Below are positions 1 through 10,600 of a DNA stretch of 64,000 nt, piece by piece (positions within the stretch are counted from its first letter, which is position 1; every line of letters begins with the position of its first letter). The stretch is from Limnomonas spitsbergensis (Eukaryota; Chlorophyta; Chlorophyceae; Chlamydomonadales), in assembly GCA_037349105.1 (NCBI GenBank), contig JAYJMM010000039.1:682001-746000 (forward strand), given 5' to 3'. A program made the translations under genes and the position numbers. The notes beneath the pieces were generated by a model. The model saw nothing but the letters and a program-made list of their open reading frames with translations. It ran no database searches and had not been told where the DNA came from.

Positions 1-787
1 AGGGGCAAGCCCTAATAAGTACCAAGACACACATTGTACTCCAACTCTCCCTGCAGACCTGATCCTCTGGTGATTAGTGTTGTGATACCTTATTGCATAC
101 ATGTGTGTCATTTTACTGAGCTTGGTTAAGACGATCATTCTGTGGCAGATGCTTTTGTGTGCACAATCAGATATTATCGCGTATCGGCAGTTGGTGACAC
201 TTCTGTCAACCAGTCAGTGTTATGTGTAATGTGTTATTAATGCTTTCAGATGTAGTTCAGCAACACTGTGCCCCCCAGTTAGCTCAAAGCCCCTACCTTG
301 GCCAGCCCTGCTGCTTGGGCCACCAGCTGGAGGCTGGTTCAGGTTTGTTGGGAAGCCTGGATATTTGGGTTCTGTCGACAGCCACATGGTGAGAGGGCCT
401 GCAAGGGAGGTGCCATGTCAGTCATAAATCTCTCTGCAAAAACACTGTAGTGCACCTGCTGCACGCATGGGATGTATAAGAGCCCTTGGCCCCTACTTGC
501 CTAACCCTCCAAATATATGCATTCCCTCACCTAGTAGTATGTTGATGGTGGATCCTGAGAGGGGAGGGAGAAAATGCAAAGCAACCGTGCAAGAAATAGA
601 TATTCAATTGGAACCAACATGGACCAACAAGACTTTCTTGGGGAGCCCTCTTTATAGAGAAACAGGGAAACGCAGCAATCTTTTCAATCATAAAAGTGAG
701 AGACAAAGTTGGTCAGTAGCCCATAATTTGTTATGCGTCTTTAGTGATGCAACACCGAAAATCTGATGACCAGCCAGGGAACCCCCG
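1..787 (-). repeat. Left arm of a ~787-bp inverted repeat
   Basis: Read as reverse complement, this stretch matches 50648-51434 almost base for base over its whole length, for example the shared GTGGCTGTCGACA and ACTACTAGGTGAGG segments. It begins at the window edge, so it may extend further left. The two arms enclose about 50 kb. With E1, E2 and E3 removed, about 13 kb would separate them. The small ORFs inside are shadows and have no recognisable domain. It could be the terminal inverted repeat of a large DNA transposon or a chance inverted pair of a dispersed repeat. No transposase was found to decide this. Confidence 0.85.
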
Positions 788-2209
788 CATGGTGCAGTCC
801 CTGTAGGGGCGCTACGCCGGCCACGAGCCTCCCCACGACGGGGTATGCATGTCGTGAAGTTGTGAAGTTTTTACAGTCCAACAGAGCATCACAATTGATG
901 CACGGGACATGTGTCCGTAAACCGGTACAGGCACTTGTGATACACTAAGACAGAAAGCGAAAACCAGTGACCCCCATGGGCAAGCAACTAGCACACAACC
1001 ACGACAGTGGCGTGGGAATGAATCCCATGGTGCAGAGGATAAGCCCCAGCCATAAAACAAGGCGTGGGTGCAAAAGAGTTCGATTGAGCACCGCGTAGAG
1101 AATTAGGTGGGACACGGGAGATTTGGCAAAGTTTTGGGATGATTCTTTCTTTTCATAATACACTGAAAGATAAAAGGACCATGTGACGCTCATCCTCCCG
1201 GCATTCAAGATTGCAACACCTACAAATTCTCTCGCTACGAGGCACACAAGGTTTCTCCAAGCGCCCCGTCTCAACATTCAGCCAATGCTACCCCATCCGA
1301 TACCGGGCTACAGCGAAAATAATATTAGGCTTACTCAAATTGTACCAGAAAGTCTCTTTCACATCACGCTTCATTTGGAACCACAACTTGAACCCCGAGC
1401 GTTCTGAGTCAGGAGTAGCACGTACTAACAGGGCCGAACGTGGCATATCCCTGAAAATCCCCAGGCCCTTAACAGCCTGTTTCTGATTGACTGCGGGACT
1501 CCTCCGCAAGCCATGTCGTACAGAAACGGGGTCTGTGGAACTGCTCCGCAGGCCTTTAGAAGACCCACGTGCGGCCTTTTTTCCAAGGACCCCCCCCCCT
1601 CCTCGGAAGTTCCACAGTCTGCGGAACATTTTAGGCCTTCGAATTGACATTATTTATATATTATAACCCCTACGTCGGTAAGATTCGGCCGCTTGAAATG
1701 GTCGATTGATACAAACGGAGGGAAAACTTCGCTTGAGCGAACGCTTGAAGCTCGATTGATTCAAGTGCCCGCTTTTTCTCCCCTGTCGACACCCGCCCTG
1801 TCGAAGTTCTGGTACAGGTGCACCCGCTCGCTCTTGGCCCTCGCTCGCTCGCTCTTGCTAGCGTCGTCAACTCGTCATTCCTCTTGCGTCGGCATTAGTC
1901 ATCTTCACAGCTCGACATCAAGTTATACGCTCGTATGGAAAACGCATGACAGCTTCGTCGTGTGCATATCTGTGTGCATATTTTTGCTTTGTTCAACTAG
2001 CTACTAGTACTCCCAGCAGGAGCATAATTCTGGCATGTTCGCATGCGCTCGTAATGTATGGCACTTGATAAGCGTAGTAGCAGAAGGTGCATACTTTGTT
2101 TAGGAATTCGAATGGGGCGGAGATGAAGATGTGCATGCGTTCCAAGTGTGAATACTGTAATAGTTTGTTCCCCTATGAACAGAAATTGAGTCTGCAACGG
2201 GGGGGCTGA
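788..2209. other. Unassigned stretch, no gene recognised
   Basis: Only short overlapping ORFs on both strands are present and none resembles a known family. Visible structure: a possible stem formed by CTGTGGAACT (1533-1542) and its complement at 1608-1617, a C13 run near 1590, and CTCGCTCG-rich sequence at 1825-1860. Confidence 0.5.
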
Positions 2210-2660
2210 TGCATGTCTCCCTGTCTGCAACACAGGCCAAATCACACATCAGCCTGGCGTTGCTTCCCAGCTTGCGCACAAACAAGAAGCTGGTGGCCAG
2301 CTTGCCCATCAGCATGGAGCTGCTGGCCTCCTGCTGCATGCAGCGAGCTTGCACACCAGCATGGAGCTGCTGGCGAGTAGCAGGCTTGTTCACCGACATA
2401 AAGATTCAATGCTAGCCAGTATGCGCAACAGCCTGGAACATCTGCCCAGCTTGCGCACCAGTGTGGAGCTTCTAGCCATCTTGCTCACCAGGCACGCTTC
2501 AGCATGGATTTGGTGGTCAGCTTGCGCACCGGCGTGAAGCTGATGGACAACTTGCACACCAGCATGGAGCTGGTGGCCAGCTTGCCCACCAGCTTGGAGT
2601 TGATGGCCCAGCTTGCGCACCAGCGTGGGGCTGTTGGCTAGATTGCACACTGTTGCTGCT
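2210..2660. repeat. ~30-bp degenerate minisatellite
   Basis: Imperfect tandem units of about 30 bp built around ACCAGCATGGAGCTG plus GGCCAGCTTGCGC are repeated across the stretch, clearest at 2540-2650. The ORFs that cross it on both strands are by-products of the repeat. Confidence 0.75.
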
Positions 2661-2734
2661 ACCCAAGTCCTCGCTTAGGTGAGTGTTGCTTAGGCGACCA
2701 GCCGTGGGCCTTGTTTTGCCTCCCATCGGAGAGC

Positions 2735-3480
2735 TCAGGAGGTGCAATACCAGTACAACTATTGGCCACATGCGCAACCATGAAACTTAATTCTACTGAC
2801 TGTATGATACTAGTAACAGTGAACGGCCAATGCTACCCCGGCATGCGCTTGGGTGCGTGCCGCTTGTATGACCGACCGCATTCCGGTCTGGTTTCCGCCC
2901 CTATCAGGGAGGTGCAATGCTTGTACAGCTACTGCCCACATGCGCAACCATGTGCATGTATTAAATTGGCTGCAGAAAACCGGGGCTGGAGAGCGGCCGC
3001 TTCTCCCCATGTTCACACTTAGGTGCCTGCTTGGGCAACTGACAGTAGGCGGTATTGTTACCCCCTATCAGGAAGGTGCATGACCGGTCCAGCTACTGTC
3101 CACGTGTGCAACCATAAACATGCATTGAACAGGTTGCATGAAACCAGTATCAGTGATCGGCCCCTGCCACCCAGGTCCGCGCTTAGGTGTGATGCTTAGG
3201 AGACCGACCTTTGGCCGGTCTTGTTTTGCTCTCTGTCAAGAATGTGCCGTGCCGGTACAATTGTTGGCCACATGCACATCCATTAATGTGCACTATATTG
3301 GCTGCATGAAACGGGTAGTAGTGAGCGGCCGCTGCTACCCTGGTCCACGCATAGGTGCGTGCTGCTTAGGCGACCGACCATGGGCCGGTCTCTTATTTTT
3401 TTGCAATGCAATACCGGTACAGCTATTGGCCACATGCGCAACCATGAACGTGCATTATCCTGGCTGCATGATACCAGTAG
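2735..3480. repeat. ~165-bp satellite, about five copies
   Basis: A landmark resembling GGCCACATGCGCAACCATG recurs near 2765, 2940, 3100, 3270 and 3430. Each copy is preceded by a TACMRSTA-like segment and followed by TGCATGAAACCAGTA-like and CGACCG-like segments. Spacing is about 160-175 bp. Copies have diverged by substitutions and small indels. No coding function is apparent. Confidence 0.75.
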
Positions 3481-4098
3481 TAGCTCTTGCCCCCTGTCCC
3501 AGTTCCTGCCCCTTGTCCCAGCTTCTGCCCCTTGTCCCTGCTCCTACCTTCTGTCCTTGCTTCTGCCTTCTGTCCTAGCTCCTGCCCCGTGTCCCTGCTC
3601 ATGCCTTCTGTCCTTGCTCATGCCTTCTGTTCCTGCTCCTGCCTTCTGTCCCTGCTCCTGCCTTATGTTCCTGCTCCTGCCTTCTGTCCATGCTCTTGCC
3701 TTCTGTTCCTGCTCCTGCCTTCTGTCCATGCTCCTGCCTTCTGCTCCAGCTCCTGCCTTCTGTCCTAGCTCCTGCCCCCTGTCCATGTTTCTGCCTTCTG
3801 TCCATGCTCCTGCCTTCTGTCCCTGCCTCTGCCTTCTGTCCCTGCTCCTGCCTTCTGCCCCTGCTCCTGCCTTCTGTCCCTGTTCTTGCCTTCTGTCCTG
3901 GTTTTTGCCTTCTGTCCCTGCTCCCGCCTTCTGTCCCTGCTCCTGCCCCCTGCCCCTGCTCCTGCCTTCTGTCCCTGCTCCTGCCTTCTGTCCCTGCTCC
4001 TGCCTTCTGCCCCACCTCCTGCCTTCTGTCCCTGCTCCTGCCTTCTGTCCTTGTTCCTGCCCAATGTCCCTGCTCCTGCCCCCTGTCCCTGTTGCCAA
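3480..4098. repeat. 18-bp minisatellite, ~34 units
   Basis: Near-uninterrupted 18-bp units (CTGCCTTCTGTCCCTGCT type) fill the stretch. Because 18 is a multiple of 3, several frames stay open on both strands and give Pro/Cys/Leu-rich (plus) or Gly/Gln/Arg-rich (minus) artificial proteins. One plus-strand frame runs on into the LINE protease-like ORF, so the array adjoins or lies in the LINE 5' region. Confidence 0.9.
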
Positions 4099-4258
4099 AC
4101 GGTCAGCACCAGGGTCAGCATCATGCACCACCCACATAGAAAACAGGTATTCAAAACAGGTACCGGTGAACGACAGCGACGTCTACCCACCGAACGCCAA
4201 GCAAATTACGCAGCCATATACCAGTGCACAGCCCAGCAGACGTGCACATAAAGATACC

Positions 4259-5407
4259 ATGCACGACGCATGCCGTGCAAAAAAGCCCAACATGCCATGC
4301 AAGGCGGCCCATCAAGCCAGCAGTGAATACAAAGGGAAATTGACGCATGCCCCTAAAATGCACCCTTTAAAAAGAGAATATGCTACAACAGAGCAGTTGA
4401 ATCAGGGGGTAACTAAGAGATACCTCCATAGAGGTACATTCCGAAGCAAACAAAATACCGCCACCAACAGAATGCTCTGCGACCACCACGAACATGCGCA
4501 CTCCCCTACTGGCAGTCACACAAAAGAGAGGATCGACAGGCTTGGAGAAGGAACTTTAAATCATAAGCCAGAGATGCTGAACCCAAACCGAGGAGGGAGC
4601 AAGCACCCCCCCCATATCTCCACGACATGCCATATCCCAGGAGACATTCACTACGAAAAACAACATAAGTTTTTCTGTCAAGCACATGCCCTCGCAATGC
4701 TCCTGGGGCGACCGCTTCCCCAGACACACAAAGAAATCATGACATGGTTCTTAGGTCAAAAAGAAAATCCTACTTACGCGCACCACAAGAGGGTCCTAAA
4801 CCATAGGGATTTCCCCCAATTCGATCCAATATCCGGTAACTTCTCAGACCCAGCATGGGCCTTTTACGCATTTCAGCACTATAAACTTAACTACAAGATT
4901 ATTCGAGAAATAGGCCAACCGCAACTCCTGACCACACAAGTCCTAGATCGCACCCTTCATCAAATGAAACAGACACAAAACTACCACCTAAATGGCTTCA
5001 TAGTCCACTCTAGTGAGCCCTACCATCATGCCTCGACCTTGCTCCGGCGCGAAGACAAGTGGTACTGGTTGGACTCAGAGAAGCCATACCGAGCCCCTCT
5101 CTTCGGAGAAGAAGGAATCCGAAACTTGAACGAGCTCACGAAAACAGCAACATCCATCTATGGGTATTTCCATGCAGAAGCCCTGGCCGAGCGCTTGCTT
5201 TCTTTTCCCACCAGTTCCCCACACACCAGAAGAGGGGGGAGACATAGACTCGCCCCCAAAAAACTTGACCCCCCCCCAGCCCCAACCACCAGAGCTCCAA
5301 GAAACGCCATTGACACTACCAACTCTGCCGCCCGCTCGGACAACACTGCCTCCTTCGCGCACAAATGCAGCCCCCCTAACCGAGGTCACATTCCCCGACT
5401 CACCTAG
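4259..5407 (+). CDS. LINE cysteine-protease-like domain
   Basis: The open frame continues upstream through the 18-bp array. The first Met after the array (4259) is used here as a conservative start, and the true start is unknown. The upstream half is basic and low complexity. From about 4660 comes a compact domain with HKFFCQAHALAML (candidate nucleophile Cys), then PYHHASTLLRREDKWYWLD with candidate His and Asp. This Cys-His-Asp layout recalls Josephin or papain-fold peptidases. Dualen elements are known to encode a cysteine protease, so position and motifs agree. The frame stops at 5407 and the endonuclease ORF resumes 2 bp later in another frame, so this is either a natural ORF1/ORF2 border or a frameshift. 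Confidence 0.6.
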   Translation: MHDACRAKKPNMPCKAAHQASSEYKGKLTHAPKMHPLKREYATTEQLNQGVTKRYLHRGTFRSKQNTATNRMLCDHHEHAHSPTGSHTKERIDRLGEGTLNHKPEMLNPNRGGSKHPPHISTTCHIPGDIHYEKQHKFFCQAHALAMLLGRPLPQTHKEIMTWFLGQKENPTYAHHKRVLNHRDFPQFDPISGNFSDPAWAFYAFQHYKLNYKIIREIGQPQLLTTQVLDRTLHQMKQTQNYHLNGFIVHSSEPYHHASTLLRREDKWYWLDSEKPYRAPLFGEEGIRNLNELTKTATSIYGYFHAEALAERLLSFPTSSPHTRRGGRHRLAPKKLDPPPAPTTRAPRNAIDTTNSAARSDNTASFAHKCSPPNRGHIPRLT

Positions 5408-5409
5408 AT

Positions 5410-7227
5410 GTGCCATCAAAGGTAGGACTAACAAAGGGCAGGAGAAGACGCATGATATTGAGAGCAAAACAAAATAAGATGGCTCCCAAAGGATACGTAC
5501 GTAAGCTCAAAAAAAAGCAAACCAAGCGCAACAATGCCCTACCGCACACAACGGAAGGAAAGAAACCGAAAAAACTGTCACAGGCCCTCATTTTATCATA
5601 TATCACTACCGCAATCACTGACACGCCCAAACCAGCTAAGCAAAACACAAGGGTGAAACAGATCTTGAAGAACAGGCTTGACCAAGAAAATACAAGCCTA
5701 CCACGCCAACCAAGTGCTCCACCCCACGGAGAAGATCAAACAGCCTGCCAACCGGCTACGTTGCGCATGATCACAGCCAATGTCCAGGGTGCTTACACTG
5801 CAAAGTATGACATAGAAATGACCATCCAGCAGCATAACCCAGATATCCTCGTACTCACCGAGACAAACATGCTCCCCAAGCGGAAAAAGGCCAGATGGTT
5901 GCAAGAAGCCCTACAGGGGTATCAATACTGGGCGTGTACACACAGCGAACAAGGCAGAGGCTTGCGAGGGGTCATCATTGCCATCAAGGAACACATTGCA
6001 GTGTTAGGCAAGGCCACCCGAACAGAAGGCGACAATTGCAATGGGAGAATTCTGAACGTTGCCATCCACCTGCCCCACTCCAGGCCCATCAACATCACCG
6101 GGGTCTATGCGCCGGCAGGTTGCTCGCCAGAGGAGGAGACAGAGAGACTAAAAATGTACAGCATACTCACGGAAAGCATGCAAGAAACACAAAACTGCAA
6201 CCCTTCTTGCCATATTATGCTAGGCGACTGGAATGCAACGCTGCTTGAAGGTGACAGGAGCAGCGGACACACCTACCACAAGGATGAAACACACAGGAAA
6301 TTTGTTGAAGCAGTTGAACTTTCACCCCTAGAAATGAGCCTTAGCCCTCGAGGCCACACCTACACCCACCTAAACAGCACTAGTGAGTCCCAGACGACCA
6401 GCAGAATTGACGATATTCTCACAAACCTGGATATGGGCATCATCAAAAGTAAGACCAACGTCCTCCAAATAGGAACCCAATCAGATCACACACCCCTGCT
6501 AGGCATCATTGAACTGAGAAACACAGGGATTTTCATCCCCACCATAAAAAATCAGCCCACACGCCCCTCCACCCGGGTCCTGGTCCGCCCTATCAGCCTC
6601 ACCGACAAGACAGCCTTCGCCAACAAAATCTCCACCTTCTCAGAGGGTATCGCCGGTGAGACTCGAGACCTACACCAGAAAATGCAGCTGGTAATTAAAG
6701 AAGATATCCAGCCGTACTTCGACAGAATTGAGTCCGAAGACGGGAAGACAAGCAATCGCCTACCCATTATTCAGGGACAACATGCGGCGGTAAAAGTGAA
6801 TGAGCTAAGTGAACAACTGTTGAGTGCTCTACAGAAGACACAAGCGATCGCCTTACAGACATGCGAGTGCAAAAACACTAACCCCTCTGGCACCCACCTC
6901 CGCTCACGGGTTTTGTCCCGAAAAAGAGTAATGTTATGCAAGCACTTTCATGCCAGTCGTGAGATTAGAAATGAAGTCCGCAATACTGCTACTGACACAA
7001 CTACAGGGATGCAAGAAATCATAGCTAACCAAACTGATCTCCCCAGCGGTATGGAGAAGAGACTGAACAAAGCCACAACCTTGGAGACAAACGTGGGCAT
7101 GAATAATGGGCAGATCCTCTCACAAGTCATCAGAGGCATTAGGTCCGAGATCCGGACCATGAGTGGACAAGGAACAGGACAAGCAAAATTTCGACCAAGC
7201 GATCAAAGCTACCAGAGACCTCATTAA
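5410..7227 (+). CDS. LINE AP-like endonuclease region
   Basis: The first ~110 residues are Lys/Arg-rich. The endonuclease domain spans about 5760-6520, with LRMITANVQG at its start, then ILVLTETN (metal-binding Glu region), GDWNA, SRIDDIL and a closing SDHTPLL. These are the standard conserved blocks of LINE apurinic-like endonucleases that nick target DNA to prime reverse transcription. The rest links to the reverse transcriptase. The first codon here is GTG, so the true start may lie elsewhere or the protein may continue from the previous ORF. The frame is lost near 7165, where the next ORF overlaps it in a different frame. Confidence 0.8.
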   Translation: MPSKVGLTKGRRRRMILRAKQNKMAPKGYVRKLKKKQTKRNNALPHTTEGKKPKKLSQALILSYITTAITDTPKPAKQNTRVKQILKNRLDQENTSLPRQPSAPPHGEDQTACQPATLRMITANVQGAYTAKYDIEMTIQQHNPDILVLTETNMLPKRKKARWLQEALQGYQYWACTHSEQGRGLRGVIIAIKEHIAVLGKATRTEGDNCNGRILNVAIHLPHSRPINITGVYAPAGCSPEEETERLKMYSILTESMQETQNCNPSCHIMLGDWNATLLEGDRSSGHTYHKDETHRKFVEAVELSPLEMSLSPRGHTYTHLNSTSESQTTSRIDDILTNLDMGIIKSKTNVLQIGTQSDHTPLLGIIELRNTGIFIPTIKNQPTRPSTRVLVRPISLTDKTAFANKISTFSEGIAGETRDLHQKMQLVIKEDIQPYFDRIESEDGKTSNRLPIIQGQHAAVKVNELSEQLLSALQKTQAIALQTCECKNTNPSGTHLRSRVLSRKRVMLCKHFHASREIRNEVRNTATDTTTGMQEIIANQTDLPSGMEKRLNKATTLETNVGMNNGQILSQVIRGIRSEIRTMSGQGTGQAKFRPSDQSYQRPH

Positions 7228-7612
7228 CAAAAAACCAAAGATGGCGAACAGGAACATCTTCAAGAAACCAACCTCCGGAACCAACTACAAAGCCCTTCTG
7301 GACCCGGCCACAAACCAAATCACTGACGACCCCAAGAAAATGATTACAATTGTCGAGGAACATTTCACCAAATTGCTGACCCCATGTGCCCCCAAGAGCG
7401 GCAAATACCACCCTCATGAGGTCACTCGGCAGTATCCATGGACAAAGGGCCCTGATAAATTTACCTTGGAAACGCTGGCAACCCGTCTCCCAAACCGAAC
7501 ATGGTTGCACAAAATAATCCAGCAATCCTCAGTATTTGAAGAATGCCTGCACACCCTAAGTACTGGGAAATCACCGGGACCAGATGGGATCGTGAATGAA
7601 CTGCTAAAATGA
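7163..7612 (+). CDS. LINE reverse transcriptase N-terminal fragment
   Basis: This frame continues the LINE polyprotein after a frameshift near 7165. It ends with GKSPGPDGIVNELLK, the usual GPDG block at the start of LINE reverse transcriptase fingers. The stop (7610-7612) overlaps the ATG at 7609 of the next ORF inside AAAATGATG. One missing or extra A would restore a single frame; translational restart at the overlap is the alternative. Confidence 0.75.
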   Translation: MDKEQDKQNFDQAIKATRDLINKKPKMANRNIFKKPTSGTNYKALLDPATNQITDDPKKMITIVEEHFTKLLTPCAPKSGKYHPHEVTRQYPWTKGPDKFTLETLATRLPNRTWLHKIIQQSSVFEECLHTLSTGKSPGPDGIVNELLK

Positions 7613-10600
7613 TGACCTACGAGTTCAAGGAGTGCATGCACATGCTCATGATCATTATGTGGGCAACCGGTGTGACCCCAGACGAATGGAAACAAAGCAC
7701 TACACAATTGTTGGAGAAGGCGCCGGACGGAACCTTGATAGATAAGAAGAGGCCTATCGGGATGCTAAATGCCCTATACAAACTCTGGACGAGGCTCCAA
7801 ACAAGGGCTATGTCCGACTACGCTGAAAAACACCTGCTTCTGAGCTCTACCCAAAAGGGGTTCAGGACAAAAGCCAGCACCATGGACCAACTTCAGATGC
7901 TAGTCATGGCGCTCGAAGATGCGCGACACACCGGCCAGAATATCTATAACCTACAAGTCGATTTCTCATCAGCCTTTAACATGATGGATCACGACATTCT
8001 CCTCATGATCATGTATGACCTAGGGTTCCCTACAGATGCGGTAGATGCAGTTAAAAACCTGTACATGGGGGCAACAACCCAGGTCCGATGGGGCACAGAG
8101 CTCACTGGAAAGATCCCCATGGGGCGGGGCAGCATACAGGGGGACACTCTGTCACCCCTCCTTTTCCTTATCTACATTGAACCACTGCTCCGGTGGGCCC
8201 AAGTCGGGGCCAGGGGCTACATGTTTGGATGCATAGATGACATTAACGCTCGCATGGAGCACTCACTCAGCAATGCAGCCTATGCAGACGACTTGTCAAT
8301 GCTGACAAGTAAACTGTCGGACCTGCAAGTGCAAGCAGAGAAACTTAGTCTCTACTCCGACTTTGCGAAAATGAAGGTCAACACTGGGAAAACTCTAGTA
8401 TCAGGTGTCCTTTATCAAAACATCCGCACAGGACTATATGGGAACAAGGATGCTCTGGTGCAAATAAGAAGACAACTAGAAAACCAGATAATGGTCCAAG
8501 GACAATATGTGCAACACCTTCCCCCCATAGATCCCTTCAGATACCTCGGTGCAGAGCTCACGATGACACTAGACTGGAAGTTCCAGCACCAAAACTTGAT
8601 AAAGAAGGCAAGGCAAAAGATTGAGGAGCTGCAAGCCTCACATGCCACTCCAAGACAAATTAAACATATCATTGAGACAACTATCAAGCCCTCAATCTCA
8701 AACACCTTTGGGATAACCCCATGCACGGGAGCTGACCTTCAGATTCTAGACAGCATCATGGCCACAGCCGTCAAGAAGGCGTACGGACTGTGGAGATGTG
8801 CCAACTCAGCTACCGTACACCAAGATGTCGCGTCCTTTGGGCTGGGGTGTGCATCCCTGGCGACAGAATACGCAAAGAATAATGCAGAACTGCTCATCAC
8901 ATCCCTACGCAATGAAGGACGCATGGGCACAGTCACTCGAAGTCTCATGGAGAAGCAGCTCAAATACATGGGCGGGTGCCCCACCGGGTTTAAAGACACC
9001 CAACAGGCTAAGCATTGCATGCGGCTCAGACAACTGTCCCATATCACAGATAATGACCTGGTCATCATGAAAAGCAATGTGCAACAATTCACTGCACATA
9101 CCCCGGAACTCGCCCAAGCGCTAGAACAGCTTAACCCTGCCACTGCTGCCCTCCCTGCCACAGACCCCCTCAATGCGTACACCCTGCTTCAACCCTTGTT
9201 TCACCTGGGGATCACTCACCTAGCAGACCTGACGGAACAGGGAGGCAAGCACGTGATGGATGGGAGAGGCCTGAGAAACAGATACGGGAGAAATGTCAAA
9301 GACAAGCACATCATAGCCTTAAACAGACTCTCAGTCATGGCAAACAACGGACCGGGTGCAGACAGAGACCTTAGAGACATGATACGAAAAAGAAACACGG
9401 TGTTGAGCCTCCCAAAGGATCAAAGAGAGATACACGAGGGAAACATGTACATCACTGCTATAGCAAGAAACCCCATGCCAACGGGAACCATGTGTCAGGC
9501 TTCCCTTCACCCCGACAAGACACTGATCACCCAGTATCTGAATACCAAGGACATCGGCATTCCAAAAGCAACAGAAACAGAGAGACCGGGAGACCTCGCT
9601 GATACCCCAGACCCCACACAGCAGCAAGAGGGCACAGCAAACCTGACTGGACAGCAAGGCAGCAAGAAGAAACAGCACTGGCGCAAGGACCCTACCCTCC
9701 ATAGAGACAAGAAAAGACAAGGATGCTCGTCAACTACGAGCCTACGGAAAGAGATTGCGGCCCCACGCAGAAAGTGCCAGATAACAGGAACATGCCTATG
9801 TACCAGACATGACTACAAAAGGAAGGAGGCAGAGCGCATTTTTGCATTTGCCGAAAGCAAAATATCAGAAGGAGAAAGGGCGGCAACAGTCATACAAGAG
9901 ATGTATGGGCACACCAACCAAGTAGCAGCCATCACAGGCTGGAGGATGGTCACAGAGCCAAGCAAAGGACGCCACCAACGAGGGAAAGACAGAATCAAGC
10001 AAATTCAATACCAAGTCACCTGGCACCCAAGCATCATTGATGAATGGGCCATCCCATACCACAGCATGGCAGGGTACACACCAGAGAAGATAGAGGCTTC
10101 TTGCCGGAAGACTCTTGGACTTGGTCAAGACCTGCATGCCCATGATTGGGCAGGTGTTGCAGCATGCGAATGTTGCTGGAACCCACATAGCCTGCAGTAC
10201 GATGACGCATCGGGATGCTATGATGACATCATCACATGCGATGTTTGCTACAAGTACTTTCATGTCCAATGCCTAGGCCAACCAGTGGACTGGAGACCCA
10301 GCGAAGACAAATGGACATGCCCGGCGTGTACACATGCAACTAGCACCACACAAGTGGAGGGGCTGGTTAAAGTCACATGGGAGCCTAGCTGGGAACCTGA
10401 AGAGATGCTCCTTACCGAAGAAAACACGGCCGCCCTCCTACGACAATGGATCTCTGAAAACCACGACCAGCCACCTGCGAGGACCTCCGAAGGCACCATG
10501 CTAGATAGGCACCTGTCTTACATGGCCCGACAAGGGTTTCACCAACATCACAGCGATTGGGATACCACCCTGGGAGACAATATCCGGGAAATGATAACCT

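Noticed and set aside
3359..4098. Long Pro/Cys/Leu-rich and Gly/Gln-rich ORFs over the 18-bp array
   Set aside because: An 18-bp period keeps frames open on both strands regardless of coding; no domain or codon signal is present until the LINE domain begins.
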